A stretch of DNA of 62,564 nt. Origin: Streptococcus thoraltensis DSM 12221 (GTDB lineage Bacteria; Bacillota; Bacilli; Lactobacillales; Streptococcaceae). The notes under the pieces were generated by a model. It saw only the letters and a list, made by a program, of their open reading frames with translations. It searched no databases and had not been told where the DNA came from. The DNA lies in contig NZ_KB904631.1 of the NCBI RefSeq assembly GCF_000380145.1, forward strand, positions 1-62,564, in the 5' to 3' direction. The position numbers and the translations under genes were made by a program. This document shows positions 14,382 to 24,125 of the stretch, piece by piece. Position 1 is the stretch's first letter, and every line of letters starts with the position of its first letter.

Positions 14382-15734
14382 ATGTCGGAAATGAATGGCC
14401 CTCAAAATGTAGGGAGTCAACAACACAATGAACTTGAAAGAACCATGACTTTCTTTCCAGCTCTCTCAACGGTTATGGGAACTGTTATTGGAGCAGGTGT
14501 TTTCTTTAAGGCAGCTAGTGTTTCAAGTGCAACAGGTTCCACTAGTCTGCACATGCTCGTCTGGGTTCTAGCTGGTATCATTTCACTTTGCGCTGGTTTA
14601 ACAGGAGCTGAACTCGCTGCTGCAATCCCTGAAACAGGGGGAATGATTCGTTATATTGAACGAGCTTATGGTAAATTCCCTGCGTTTCTTCTTGGTTGGG
14701 CACAAGTCATTATTTACTTTCCTGCTAATATCGCTGCTTTAGCAATTATCTTTGCAACTCAAGTTAAAAATTTATTTGGTTTAGATGGTGCCATGCTGAT
14801 ACCAATTGCTATTTTAGCAGCAGTATCTATTACTCTCATTAACTTTTTAGGTGCAAAAGCTAGTGGGGCGTTCCAATCTATAACGCTTGTTGCTAAATTG
14901 ATTCCAATCGGTGCAATCATTGTTTTTGGTCTTTTCTCAAACGCTGCTGTCGAAGTTAGTCTTTTCCCAGTTCAAGCCGGTGCAAACACAGGTGGTATGG
15001 TAACTGCTTTAGGTGCTGGCTTACTAGCAACCATGTTCGCTTATGATGGTTGGATTCATGTCGGAAATATTGCTGGAGAATTAAAAAATCCAGCTCGTGA
15101 CCTACCTAGGGCTATCGGTCTAGGAATGCTAGGCATTATGATTGTTTATGGCTTGATTAACTTTGCCTACCTCAAGGCTATGCCTGTTGAACAATTAGCT
15201 GGAAACGATGCTGCCGCTATGCAAGTTGCTCAGCACTATTTTGGACCAATCGGTGGAAAAATTATCACTATTGGTATCTTAATTTCTGTTTACGGTACAA
15301 TCAATGGTTATACAATGACAGGAATGCGTCTACCATACACAATGGCTCGTGAAAACACTCTTCCTTTCTCAAATTATTTAGCAAAATTAAACAACAATAA
15401 AGTTCCACATATCGCAGGTTGGTTACAAGTTCTCATTGCAGTTATCATGGTTTGCCTTGGTGGTTTCAATGTCTTGACAGATATGTTGATCTTCGTTATT
15501 TGGATTTTCTACACACTTGTCTTCTTTGCAGTTATCAAACTTAGAAAAGATGAGCCAAACCTCGAACGTCCATATAAAGTACCATTTTATCCTGTCGTTC
15601 CAATAATAGCTATCATTGGTGGTATTTTCATCCTTGTATTGACACTTAAGAGTCAATTTATGTTAGCCATGATTGGTATCTTACTCACTGCTATCGGTAT
15701 TCCAGTTTATCTTTATAAACAAAAAAATGCTTAG
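14382..15734 (+). CDS. APC-family amino acid permease
   Basis: 450 residues from the ATG at 14382 (TTGGAGGA upstream; an in-frame TTG at 14367 overlaps that site). About 12 transmembrane helices with the APC hallmark at the start, STVMGTVIGAGVFFKAA, and the helix 6 region ATMFAYDGWIHVGNIAGE. Closest in style to the SteT-like serine/threonine exchangers (family inference). Location right after kbl-tdh suggests threonine uptake or exchange for the catabolic genes. Ends 95 nt before a strong terminator. Confidence 0.85.
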   Translation: MSEMNGPQNVGSQQHNELERTMTFFPALSTVMGTVIGAGVFFKAASVSSATGSTSLHMLVWVLAGIISLCAGLTGAELAAAIPETGGMIRYIERAYGKFPAFLLGWAQVIIYFPANIAALAIIFATQVKNLFGLDGAMLIPIAILAAVSITLINFLGAKASGAFQSITLVAKLIPIGAIIVFGLFSNAAVEVSLFPVQAGANTGGMVTALGAGLLATMFAYDGWIHVGNIAGELKNPARDLPRAIGLGMLGIMIVYGLINFAYLKAMPVEQLAGNDAAAMQVAQHYFGPIGGKIITIGILISVYGTINGYTMTGMRLPYTMARENTLPFSNYLAKLNNNKVPHIAGWLQVLIAVIMVCLGGFNVLTDMLIFVIWIFYTLVFFAVIKLRKDEPNLERPYKVPFYPVVPIIAIIGGIFILVLTLKSQFMLAMIGILLTAIGIPVYLYKQKNA

Positions 15735-15828
15735 CAATAAAAAAAACTCCTTATGAAACAATAATAGTAAAAAAGCGCAAAAAATTACTCCCTGTGCTAT
15801 ACTGACATTGAAAATTTTTTAAGTTTCA

Positions 15829-15863
15829 GTGCTAGAACTGTTACCACAGTCCTAGCACTTTTT
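15829..15863 (+). terminator. Terminator after APC permease
   Basis: GTGCTAGAACTGT / ACAGTCCTAGCAC stem (12 of 13 paired) around TACC, followed by TTTTT. Confidence 0.88.
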
Positions 15864-15946
15864 GATTGTTGTCGATTTGTTGGTATTTATGCTAAATAAA
15901 AAATCAAAAAATAAATGCCATCCCGACTTCTATAAACAATCGATTT

Positions 15947-16161
15947 TATACTCAATAACGATCCAAATCAGGTATGGCGACGCCGATGCAGATAAAACGC
16001 TAGTCTTTTGAATTAACTTTGGTATATCGTCACTTTCGACTTGCCGTACTCAAGTACTGTCCGCATCTTCCGTACCTTGTCTGAAAGTTAATTCATTTGA
16101 CTATAAAATGAAATTCATCATATCCAGCCAACAAAGTCTAGATGTGATTTTCGAAGAGTAT
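15947..16161. repeat. MITE-in-BOX composite repeat (copy C)
   Basis: Outer BOX-like element runs TATACTCAATAACGATC (15947) to GATTTTCGAAGAGTAT (16161). It is interrupted at ~16000-16105 by a RUP-like MITE with ends TAGTCTTTTGAATTAACTTT and AAAGTTAATTCATTTGACTA. Nesting order is the reverse of copies B, F and G. Confidence 0.75.
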
Positions 16162-16517
16162 TAAGCCAGACTAAGGCAAAAGTTTCGAAAGACTTATACA
16201 GTTTATCACTCACTTCATCAAGCGTCTGAAAAGCCTATTCTTAAGATTTTGTGGTGCAGTGGCAATATCTAAAAACATTAAGCCCTCATAGCCTAGAAGA
16301 ACCCATGGACTAAATCTGTGGTAGAAACCATAAGACTTGGTTTTTATGCTTGTTTTCATTCATTTCATCATTAAAAAAATGCTTTAGTTTCACAGTAGGT
16401 ATGATATATCTATTTTTGTTCAGTATTGGTAGACCAGCCAGACTACGACACACAGGGGATTTCTAGAGGACATCATTACCACGGCAAGTTTCAATCATGA
16501 CTTCCCTATAAAAAATG

Positions 16518-16675
16518 AGTCTGGGAAAAAATCCAACCCTAAATATAAAAAGCAAACAAGACAGAATTCTGAGTGTCAGAAAACTAATTTTGTTCGCTTT
16601 TTATATTTAATTTATCAATTTTAAGAATGGATGATAAAGAATTTCAAAAATCAAAATCTTTTTTGTCCTAGACTC
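16518..16675. repeat. Intergenic repeat with GAGTCTGGGACAAAA-type ends, copy 2
   Basis: Bounded by GAGTCTGGGAAAAAAT and ATCTTTTTTGTCCTAGACTC. Inside is a hairpin around AGCAAACAAGA / TTTTGTTCGCT with flanking A/T runs (16545-16607). Homologous to 8953-9106. Confidence 0.65.
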
Positions 16676-16883
16676 CTTAGTTATCATTTTATAGTCAAAT
16701 ACCCAAGGCGTAGTCGGGTTAGCTCATAACTCCTACTTATCCAGCATTTTGGTACAGGTTAGGTAAAGCTCTATTTACGGATACGGATTTGTATTGTTCA
16801 ACGTCATTATAAGCCGATTATTATTTTCTGTCATGAGTTAGCAGGCGACAGCTGCTTAGTATTTTTGTGTCAGCTAACAACAC

Positions 16884-18599
16884 TTAAATCAAGCCTTCTA
16901 ATAAACTCTGCATGAAATTCTCTGAATTGAATTGTCCGATGTCATCGATTTTTTCGCCAAAACCAATCAACTTAACGGGAATATCCAACTCTTGGCGGAT
17001 AGCCAGAACGACACCACCTTTGGCAGTTCCATCAATTTTGGTTAGGACTAATCCTGTTAGTGGAGTGATTTTTGAAAATTCTTTAGCCTGACTAAGGGCG
17101 TTTTGACCAGTTGAAGCGTCTAAAGCTAAGAGCGTTTCGTGTGGTGCTTCTGGAATAACACGTTTGATAATACGACCAATTTTCTCCAGCTCTTTCATAA
17201 GATTATCCTTATTCTGCAAACGACCCGCCGTATCAATCATAAGAACATCAACACCTTCAGCCACAGCGCGTTCCATCCCATCAAAGACAACTGAAGCTGG
17301 ATCGACTTTCTCCGGACCTGTCACTACCGGCACATCAACGCGACGTCCCCACTCAACCAGCTGAGCAACCGCTCCTGCACGGAAGGTATCTGCAGCAACT
17401 AGCATCACTTTTTTACCTTGATTCTTGTATTGATAAGCTAATTTCCCAATAGTAGTCGTTTTACCAACACCATTAACGCCTACAAAGAGCATGACGGTCA
17501 AATCGTCTTGGAAATTAATGTTTTCTTTATAAATACCATCTTTTTCGTAGATGTCTACCAGTTTCTCAATGACTACTTGTCGTAAATCGTCTGGTTTTTT
17601 AGCATTTTCTAGGCGTGCTTCTTGACGTAGGTCTTCAGTTAACTGCGTTGCAACAGTCACTCCGACGTCAGACATGATGAGCATTTCTTCTAATTCTTCA
17701 AAGAATTCCTCATCAACTTTACGGAAATTCGCAAAAAATTCATTGAGGCGAGCGGCAAATCCTGTTCGCGTTTTTTTCAAACTGCGATTATATTTTTCTT
17801 CAGTCGTTTCTTCGATTTCTGGCGTGCTTGCCGGAGCATTTTCTTTAGAGAGTTCCTCGATTTGGCGTGTTGGCATGGCGTCAAAACTTAAGGTCTCACC
17901 ACGCTCAGCAGCCTCAGCAACGGCAGCTTTTTTCGCATAGTAATCTGCCATAATGGATTCGAAACGAGGGTCATTCGATTGTGATGCTACTTCACTAACA
18001 GATACACTGTCTACTTCGCTACTAGAAAGTTCTGATGAATCACCTTGTTCATCAAAAGATGGCGATGACTTATCCAGACTTTGACTAGATGGCTCTGATG
18101 AGTCTTGCTCCTCAGTGTCTCTTGTTTCTTCTTGGCTCAGTTCAACTGCTATCTCATCTTTCCACTCAACTGATGAATCCCTTTGGTATTTTGGCACAGC
18201 CTTGTCAGATGTAGGACGACTATCAGAGTCTGTTTCTTTTGAATCTTCAAAATCGAACTCATCTTTCCACTCAACTGGCTCAGAATCTTCTAAAACGAGG
18301 TCCGTTGCAACTGCTTCAAAACTTGCTTCACTGTCATTATTAGCCTCATCAAGAGCAGAATCGACTTGCGTCACAAAATCATCCTCTGATGATTGGCTGA
18401 TTCTGTCATCTTTTTCTGAAACAATAACCAGGCTTTCTTGCTCGGAAGAGGTATTCTCTACAATCTCTTCTTGAATAGCTTCTTGCTCTGCTTGATGAGA
18501 CTCTATAGCCACATTTTCCTGATTTTCAAACGCTTCTTGATTAAGCTCTTGCTCTTTTGTTTTTTCTTTTTTTCCAAATAAACGGTCAAATAATCCCAT
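16884..18599 (-). CDS. ftsY: Signal recognition particle receptor FtsY
   Basis: 571 residues from the ATG at 18599 (MGLFDRLFGKKEK; GGTGGAG upstream within the end of the previous gene, one base apart). Residues ~1-255 are a long, acidic, repetitive A-domain (two VEWKDE copies, many S/E/D), longer than in most bacteria but usual for streptococci. Residues ~275-571 are the NG GTPase: GVNGVGKTTTIGKLA (P-loop), DTFRAGA, DTAGR, and LTKIDGTAKGG. Acts at the membrane as docking partner of Ffh for co-translational insertion. Operon with two Cof phosphatases. Confidence 0.95.
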   Translation of the reverse strand: MGLFDRLFGKKEKTKEQELNQEAFENQENVAIESHQAEQEAIQEEIVENTSSEQESLVIVSEKDDRISQSSEDDFVTQVDSALDEANNDSEASFEAVATDLVLEDSEPVEWKDEFDFEDSKETDSDSRPTSDKAVPKYQRDSSVEWKDEIAVELSQEETRDTEEQDSSEPSSQSLDKSSPSFDEQGDSSELSSSEVDSVSVSEVASQSNDPRFESIMADYYAKKAAVAEAAERGETLSFDAMPTRQIEELSKENAPASTPEIEETTEEKYNRSLKKTRTGFAARLNEFFANFRKVDEEFFEELEEMLIMSDVGVTVATQLTEDLRQEARLENAKKPDDLRQVVIEKLVDIYEKDGIYKENINFQDDLTVMLFVGVNGVGKTTTIGKLAYQYKNQGKKVMLVAADTFRAGAVAQLVEWGRRVDVPVVTGPEKVDPASVVFDGMERAVAEGVDVLMIDTAGRLQNKDNLMKELEKIGRIIKRVIPEAPHETLLALDASTGQNALSQAKEFSKITPLTGLVLTKIDGTAKGGVVLAIRQELDIPVKLIGFGEKIDDIGQFNSENFMQSLLEGLI

Positions 18600-18600
18600 C

Positions 18601-19422
18601 TTACTCTCCACCTAATACGTATTTTTCAATGGCTTCTGCCACTCCTGAATGGTTATTATCTTTGTTTGTGACGACGTTAGCTGTTTCTTTGACAATGAGC
18701 GCAGCATTTTTCATGGCAACTCCTAACCCCGCCCAGTCAATCATGGTCAAATCATTTTCCTCGTCGCCGACAGTCATGACATTTTCTCGGTCAATGGCTA
18801 AGAGATTGCATAGTTTAGCTAAACCAGATGCCTTATGAACACCTTTTGGCATGATTTCAAAGATAATTTCTCGTGATTTAAAAGCTTCAAAATCATCAAA
18901 AATCATGGCTGGCATTTCCTTGATTTTGTCATCTAAGAAGTCCTTATCCGTCACAACGACTATCTTATTATAAATGATGTCTTCTGGTAAATCAGCCAAT
19001 CGATCCAAGTTTTTAAAGGTCAATAAAGGGTTGGCTTCTGGGTAGCGAGATGGACGGTCTGGCTCAGATAGGCTATAAACCGTCTCTTCACTCAAGATGT
19101 CAACCGGCAAGCCCATCGCAGATAGTTGCTGATAGAGATTGGTTACCTCATCTCGCGACAAAGCCTGCTGAGCCAAGATATGCCCATCATTGCGCTGAAT
19201 CAGCCCTCCATTAAAGGTCACACTGTAATCCATAGGATGATTAAGGTCTAACTCCTCCAGCAAATCACCAATGGCTTTCAAAGGACGACCTGTTGTAATC
19301 ACAACCTTGACACCTAATTGTGTGGCTTTCTTGATAGCTTCTTTATTAGCCTTTGACACCTTCTTCTCATCGTCAAAAAGAGTATTATCTAAATCTAAAG
19401 CAACTAATTTTATCTCTGTCAT
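18601..19422 (-). CDS. Cof-type HAD phosphatase
   Basis: 273 residues. HAD motif I LVALDLDNTLFDDE (nucleophile Asp10), motif II VVITTGRP, and C-terminal motif III/IV VMTVGDEENDLTMIDWAGLGVAM. The C2b cap in the middle makes it a Cof/YidA-type sugar-phosphate or nucleotide phosphatase; substrate not predictable. Note DxDNT rather than DxDGT in motif I. The preceding gene of the same family ends one base before its start, and ftsY follows at once. Confidence 0.88.
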   Translation of the reverse strand: MTEIKLVALDLDNTLFDDEKKVSKANKEAIKKATQLGVKVVITTGRPLKAIGDLLEELDLNHPMDYSVTFNGGLIQRNDGHILAQQALSRDEVTNLYQQLSAMGLPVDILSEETVYSLSEPDRPSRYPEANPLLTFKNLDRLADLPEDIIYNKIVVVTDKDFLDDKIKEMPAMIFDDFEAFKSREIIFEIMPKGVHKASGLAKLCNLLAIDRENVMTVGDEENDLTMIDWAGLGVAMKNAALIVKETANVVTNKDNNHSGVAEAIEKYVLGGE

Positions 19423-19423
19423 C

Positions 19424-20212
19424 TCAAACCAAACTTTCCAAATAGCTCAAAACAGCATCTGTGCTGTTATCTCCAATAACCTCTTCAGCTAATTCTTTTG
19501 CAGCTTCAACAGCATTTTCAGGTACGACGGCTGTCCGTGCAAACTTTAGCATCTCAAGGTCATTATAGTTATCCCCAAAAGCATACACATCAGAGGCTGA
19601 CAAACCTAGTTTGCCACAAAGTACTGCCAAGCCAGTTGATTTGTCATATGCTTTTGGAATAATATCCATTCCATCAAAGCCAGTAACAACAGCTTGAAAA
19701 TCGGCTAAACGGCCATTTAAATGCTTCGAAAAATCATGAATCTTATCTGAATCAAATCGAGCAGTCACTTTTAAAATCTTATCAGTCACCTTATTGAGGT
19801 CGGCTCGCTGAACATTGGCATAAAAATAGTTTGCCCTTTGAATATAGTCATCTGAAGCATCCAAAGCAGCATAAGCTCCATTCTCACCAGATAAAAGATA
19901 GCCCTGACAATCAGGATGAGCACGTAATTCAGCCAAAATAAGCTGGTAGTCCTCAGGCATCATCTCAGCCTCAAAAATAACCTGCCCCGCGCATTCAACA
20001 ATGCAACCATTTTCAGCGATAAAAGCCATCTTATCTTTAAATTCATGGAACAATCCTTTCAAAGTTAAGAGTGACCTGCCGCTAGCGGCTACAAAAAGAT
20101 AACCTGCTTCAGTCAGTTTGTCCAGAAGTGCCGCAAATCTTTCTTTATCATAAGACCCATCCGGTCTTAAAAAAGTCCCATCCATATCGGACGCTACTAT
20201 TTTTTTAAACAC
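19424..20212 (-). CDS. Cof-type HAD phosphatase
   Basis: 262 residues from a GTG at 20212 with GGAGGT five bases upstream; an ATG at 20233 lies before that site and is less likely. HAD motifs: IVASDMDGTFLR (Asp nucleophile), AASGRS, and VYAFGDNYNDLEMLKFA. Belongs to the same family as the next gene but is clearly divergent in sequence, so an old paralogue. First gene of the Cof-Cof-ftsY run. Substrate unknown. Confidence 0.88.
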   Translation of the reverse strand: MFKKIVASDMDGTFLRPDGSYDKERFAALLDKLTEAGYLFVAASGRSLLTLKGLFHEFKDKMAFIAENGCIVECAGQVIFEAEMMPEDYQLILAELRAHPDCQGYLLSGENGAYAALDASDDYIQRANYFYANVQRADLNKVTDKILKVTARFDSDKIHDFSKHLNGRLADFQAVVTGFDGMDIIPKAYDKSTGLAVLCGKLGLSASDVYAFGDNYNDLEMLKFARTAVVPENAVEAAKELAEEVIGDNSTDAVLSYLESLV

Positions 20213-20256
20213 GTCATACCTCCAGCTTTTCAATACTATCCTATTGTTTTTTAGTC

Positions 20257-20467
20257 ATACTCTTTGAAAATCAACATTAGGCAGTGCCGACTTAATTTGA
20301 TAAACTGCAGTTCTATCTGCATCAGCCTTGCCTGTTCTGATTTTATAGTCTTTTGAATTAACTTTACTACATCGCCATTTTTGACTTGTCCTACTCAAGT
20401 ACTGTCCGCGTCTTTTCTGTTCCTTATCTGAAAGTTAATGCATTTGACTATGATTCTCATTGAGTAT
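20257..20467. repeat. MITE-in-BOX composite repeat (copy D)
   Basis: Outer BOX from TACTCTTTGAAAATCAA (~20257) to GATTCTCATTGAGTAT (20467). MITE at 20344-20451 (TATAGTCTTTTGAATTAACTTT ... AAAGTTAATGCATTTGACTAT) inserted at a TA near the BOX right end. Confidence 0.75.
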
Positions 20468-20522
20468 CGGCTATATAATCCCTACCATTGTACCAAAAAA
20501 TCCGCTTACAAGGAAATAGTTA

Positions 20523-20552
20523 GAAGAAAAAGAGCTAGCCACTGCTAACTCT
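20523..20552 (-). terminator. Terminator of rnc-smc operon
   Basis: On the minus strand AGAGTTAGC / GCTAGCTCT around AGTG, followed by TTTTTC. Located 27 nt after the smc stop. Confidence 0.75.
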
Positions 20553-20578
20553 TATCATCTTCTATCAAAAAGAATGCT

Positions 20579-23500
20579 CTAATCTACACCCTTAATCTGC
20601 TCTGCTTCTTTCAACTTAACTGACAGAATTTGTGACACACCTGATTCCTGCATGGTCACACCATAAATACTATCAGCTGCTGCCATTGTTCCCTTACGGT
20701 GAGTGACTACGATAAATTGACTAGATTTGTCAAAACGATTGAGATAATCACCAAAGCGTTTAACGTTGGCTTCATCAAGGGCAGCTTCGACCTCATCCAA
20801 AATAACAAATGGAATGGTTTTTACACGGATAATGGCAAAAAGTAAAGCCAGAGCCGACAAGGCTTTTTCACCACCCGACATGAGGTTGAGTGACTGGATT
20901 TTCTTACCGGGAGGTTGAACCGAAATCTCAACTCCTGCAGAAAGCAAGTTCCCATCCGTCAATAACAAGTCAGCTGAACCTCCACCAAACATCTGAGTGA
21001 AAGTCTCTTTAAAGGAATTCCGAATCGCTTCAAAAGTCGTTTTAAAGCGGCTGGTTACCTCTTCATTCATCTCAGAAATCGTCTCTAAAAGCAAGTCCTT
21101 CGCCTTATCCAAGTCAGCTTTCTGATCAGACAAGAAAGTCAAGCGTTGCCCAACTTCATCGTATTGTTCAATGGCATCCAGATTAACTGGTCCCAAGGCT
21201 TTAATGGCTTTTTGCAAATCCTTGAGGGTTAATCTAGCCTGATTAATATCTTCAAGTGAAGCAACCTGCTCTTGTGCTTCTGAGAAAGAGAGTTGATACG
21301 AATCAACCAAATCTTGCGCCAATGACTGCAAGCTCTGTTTCACCTGCTTTTCTTGTGTCTCCAGTTCAGCCTGACGGCGGATATAGGTTTCATTTTGCTG
21401 GCTTAATTTTTGCAAATGCTCTGCAATATCTTCACCTTGCGCTTCCAAATCTTCCAGTTCAAAACGCAGACGAATCTGTTCTTGTTCCAACACTGTCTTA
21501 CGTTCCTTGGCTTCCTCTAGTTGTCTCTGCCACTCAGGAATTTTGTCCGCCTCTAAAGTATCATTATGGTGCGAAAGACTATAAGCTAAATTCTCAGCCA
21601 GCTCTCTAGCTTGTTGCAAATCTTCTTTCTGCTTGTCTAAATCACGGGAAAGATACTGCCTTTCTCCCTGAAGTTCACGCTCTGACAATCTTAATTCAGA
21701 TAAGGAGTCTTGCAGTTCCTGACGTTTCGCCTCAATACTATCTTTATCAGTCTTGATTGCTTCAATATCTTGATTAAGTTGGTCTTTCTGAGAACGAATC
21801 CTTTCTAACTGAACTTGCAAGTCTTCCTTGAGCTGACTATCATCTGACGATGTCAAACCTTTCTGATTAGCAAGTTTAGCTTGGTAGAGCTTATTGAGAT
21901 CAGCAACCTGACTAGCAGCTTGTTGATAGGCAAAATCTGCTTTTTGTTCGGCTAGTCTGGCTTCTTCACCGTCTTGTTTCAATTCTGATAACTGTCGGCG
22001 TGATTGGTCTAAAACATCTTTCAAGCTAGCTAAAGTTTCTTCATCAGCTTTTATTTCAGAAGACATTTGCGCTATTTCGGTCTCTAATTGATCCAATTCT
22101 GGTTTAACAAAGGTCGTGTTCTTCTGACGATTGGCACCACCTGCAAAAGAGCCACCCGGACGCAATTCAGTACCATCAAGTGTGACAATGCGCACTTGAT
22201 ACTGAGAATCACGCGCAGCCTGATTTGCATGATCAATAGTGTCAAAAATCGCTGTCATCCCCAAAAGATTACCCATAATATTGTTCAAACGGCTATCATA
22301 GCTAACCAAATCTTTAGCCAATCCAAGAAATCCAGCTTGTTGCAATAATTTATCTTTAAAGGCAGGCTTCAAATAACGCTCTTTTATGGTTGTCAAAGGA
22401 AGGAAAGTCGCACGACCATGGCGCCCCTCTTTCAAGAACTGAATGGCCTTTTTAGCCGTCCTCTCATCTTCAACAATGATATTTTGCGCTGCCCCACCCA
22501 ACACAATTTCCATCGCTGTTTGATGCTCTGGTTTGAAGCTCAAGTGCTCACTAACAGCACCAACGATGCCACCAATACGCTCGCTATTTTGCAAGACAGC
22601 TTTGACTCCAGCAAAGAACTGACTGTGGTTTTTTTGGATAGCCTCTAAACTATTACGACGAGCCGTCTTGCCCTTTAAACTATCATACTTATCAAAAAGA
22701 GCCTTCTGCTTTTTTTGATACGTTTCTTCATACTTTTTAACTTCCTCAAGTTGCTTTTGGTAATCATCCAACAAAGCTTTAACAGCTTCCTTAGCTGCTT
22801 CAAAATTAGCCAAGGTTTCTTTAGCCATCTCAGTCATTGATAACCGACGGTCTTCCAAGTCTAGTAATTCAGCTTGGGCTTGTTCAGACTGTTGTTTTTC
22901 CTGTAAGAGTCTGTTTTCCAAAGCGGTCAATTGGTTAGATAAATCAGCTTCCTGACTCATGAGATCCACAAACTGCTCACGCAAACTTTCGATAATCTGA
23001 TCAGGTGATTGGGCAAAGTCTTTCAAATCAGCTTCTCGCTGTTTAATCGCACTTGCTTTTTCCTGACTCTCACTGAGAACTGTGGTCAGCTTTTCCTCTA
23101 AATCTCTTATGAAAACTTCCAAATTGCTAATCAGCGTCTCTTGCTCTTTTAGACGAGCTTTTAAATCACTTTCTTTTTCTTGCGATTGTGACTGTTGTAG
23201 CTGGCTCACTTGGATTTGCTTCTCTAAGTCCGCAATCAAGCTAGTCAAAGCAACCAAATCATCCTGATGTCGCCTAGAATCTTGGGAGAGCTGATGACGC
23301 TTGGTCTTGAGACTTTGATTGGACGTTTCCAGTTTTTGACGTTCCTGATAGTAAGTCTCAAGGTTGACCCTAACCTCACTTAATCGATCAGCTAGCACTT
23401 GTAGCTCTTTCTTACCTGTGGAAATATCATGAACAAGAACCTGCAAATGTAGTTCTTTACGTTCCTCGTCCAAGGCTAGAAACTGTCTAGCCGTTTGCGC

Positions 23501-24124
23501 TTGTTTCTCCAAAGGACGAATCTGCTGCTCCAATTCATAGATAATATCTTCCAAGCGGTCTAGATTATCCTGAGTCTGAGCTAATTTTGCTTCAGTTTCT
23601 TTTTTACGAGTCTTGTATTTTAAAACTCCAGCGGCCTCTTCAAAAATAGCACGACGGTCTTCAGCCTTACTGTTAAAAATCGCCTCAACACGACCTTGGG
23701 AAATAATCGAGAAAGAGTCGCGACCCAAACCAGTATCCATAAAGAGATCATGAATATCACGCAAGCGAACTTTTTTGCCTTCAATCAAATAATCACTATC
23801 TCCATTACGGTAGATATGACGTTCAACTGACAACTCCTGCGGTGCATCCTTGATAAAGCCATCACTATTATCAAGAGTGACACGAACTTGAGCATAATTA
23901 AGAGGGCGACGCGTCTCAGTTCCTGCAAAGATGACATCAGGCATTTTACCGCCACGCAGACTCTTAGCAGAGGATTCCCCCAGCGCCCATCGTAAACTTT
24001 CTGTAATATTTGATTTACCCGACCCGTTAGGTCCTACGACAGCCGTCACTCCTTGGTCAAAGGTGACTTTAGTCTTATCCGCAAAGGATTTAAACCCTTG
24101 AATTTCAATTTCTTTTAAATACAT
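20579..24124 (-). CDS. smc: Chromosome segregation ATPase SMC
   Basis: 1181 residues from the ATG at 24124 (MYLKEIEIQGFKSFADKT), one base after the rnc stop; a longer in-frame start inside rnc is not needed. Head: Walker A VVGPNGSGKSNITE (~30-43); C-terminal signature LNLMSGGEKALSALALLFAI and Walker B PFVILDEVEAALDE. Between are two long coiled coils and a hinge at ~505-660 (GIVGAVSEHLSF ... RPGGSFAGG). Works with ScpA/ScpB in chromosome organisation. Length is the normal ~1180. Coupled to rnc, as in other streptococci. Confidence 0.96.
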   Translation of the reverse strand: MYLKEIEIQGFKSFADKTKVTFDQGVTAVVGPNGSGKSNITESLRWALGESSAKSLRGGKMPDVIFAGTETRRPLNYAQVRVTLDNSDGFIKDAPQELSVERHIYRNGDSDYLIEGKKVRLRDIHDLFMDTGLGRDSFSIISQGRVEAIFNSKAEDRRAIFEEAAGVLKYKTRKKETEAKLAQTQDNLDRLEDIIYELEQQIRPLEKQAQTARQFLALDEERKELHLQVLVHDISTGKKELQVLADRLSEVRVNLETYYQERQKLETSNQSLKTKRHQLSQDSRRHQDDLVALTSLIADLEKQIQVSQLQQSQSQEKESDLKARLKEQETLISNLEVFIRDLEEKLTTVLSESQEKASAIKQREADLKDFAQSPDQIIESLREQFVDLMSQEADLSNQLTALENRLLQEKQQSEQAQAELLDLEDRRLSMTEMAKETLANFEAAKEAVKALLDDYQKQLEEVKKYEETYQKKQKALFDKYDSLKGKTARRNSLEAIQKNHSQFFAGVKAVLQNSERIGGIVGAVSEHLSFKPEHQTAMEIVLGGAAQNIIVEDERTAKKAIQFLKEGRHGRATFLPLTTIKERYLKPAFKDKLLQQAGFLGLAKDLVSYDSRLNNIMGNLLGMTAIFDTIDHANQAARDSQYQVRIVTLDGTELRPGGSFAGGANRQKNTTFVKPELDQLETEIAQMSSEIKADEETLASLKDVLDQSRRQLSELKQDGEEARLAEQKADFAYQQAASQVADLNKLYQAKLANQKGLTSSDDSQLKEDLQVQLERIRSQKDQLNQDIEAIKTDKDSIEAKRQELQDSLSELRLSERELQGERQYLSRDLDKQKEDLQQARELAENLAYSLSHHNDTLEADKIPEWQRQLEEAKERKTVLEQEQIRLRFELEDLEAQGEDIAEHLQKLSQQNETYIRRQAELETQEKQVKQSLQSLAQDLVDSYQLSFSEAQEQVASLEDINQARLTLKDLQKAIKALGPVNLDAIEQYDEVGQRLTFLSDQKADLDKAKDLLLETISEMNEEVTSRFKTTFEAIRNSFKETFTQMFGGGSADLLLTDGNLLSAGVEISVQPPGKKIQSLNLMSGGEKALSALALLFAIIRVKTIPFVILDEVEAALDEANVKRFGDYLNRFDKSSQFIVVTHRKGTMAAADSIYGVTMQESGVSQILSVKLKEAEQIKGVD

Positions 24125-24125
24125 C

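Larger units (their letters stand above)
15864..16883. other. 1-kb gene-free region with two repeats and decayed sequence
   Basis: Contains a BOX-like repeat interrupted by a RUP-like MITE (15947-16161) and a second-family repeat (16518-16675). Between them, the minus strand at 16210-16359 has a 49-codon frame (reads ...HRFSPWVLLGYEGLMFLDIA...) without a ribosome site, and neighbouring frames are broken by stops. It looks like eroded coding DNA but I cannot name it. Nothing else is supported. Confidence 0.5.

Noticed and set aside
16210..16359. 49-codon minus-strand frame as a real gene
   Set aside because: No ribosome site, surrounded by broken frames and repeats; kept only as a remark on decay.
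21256..23267. Plus-strand frames opposite smc
   Set aside because: Shadow frames caused by smc codon composition; no starts with ribosome sites and no recognisable domains.
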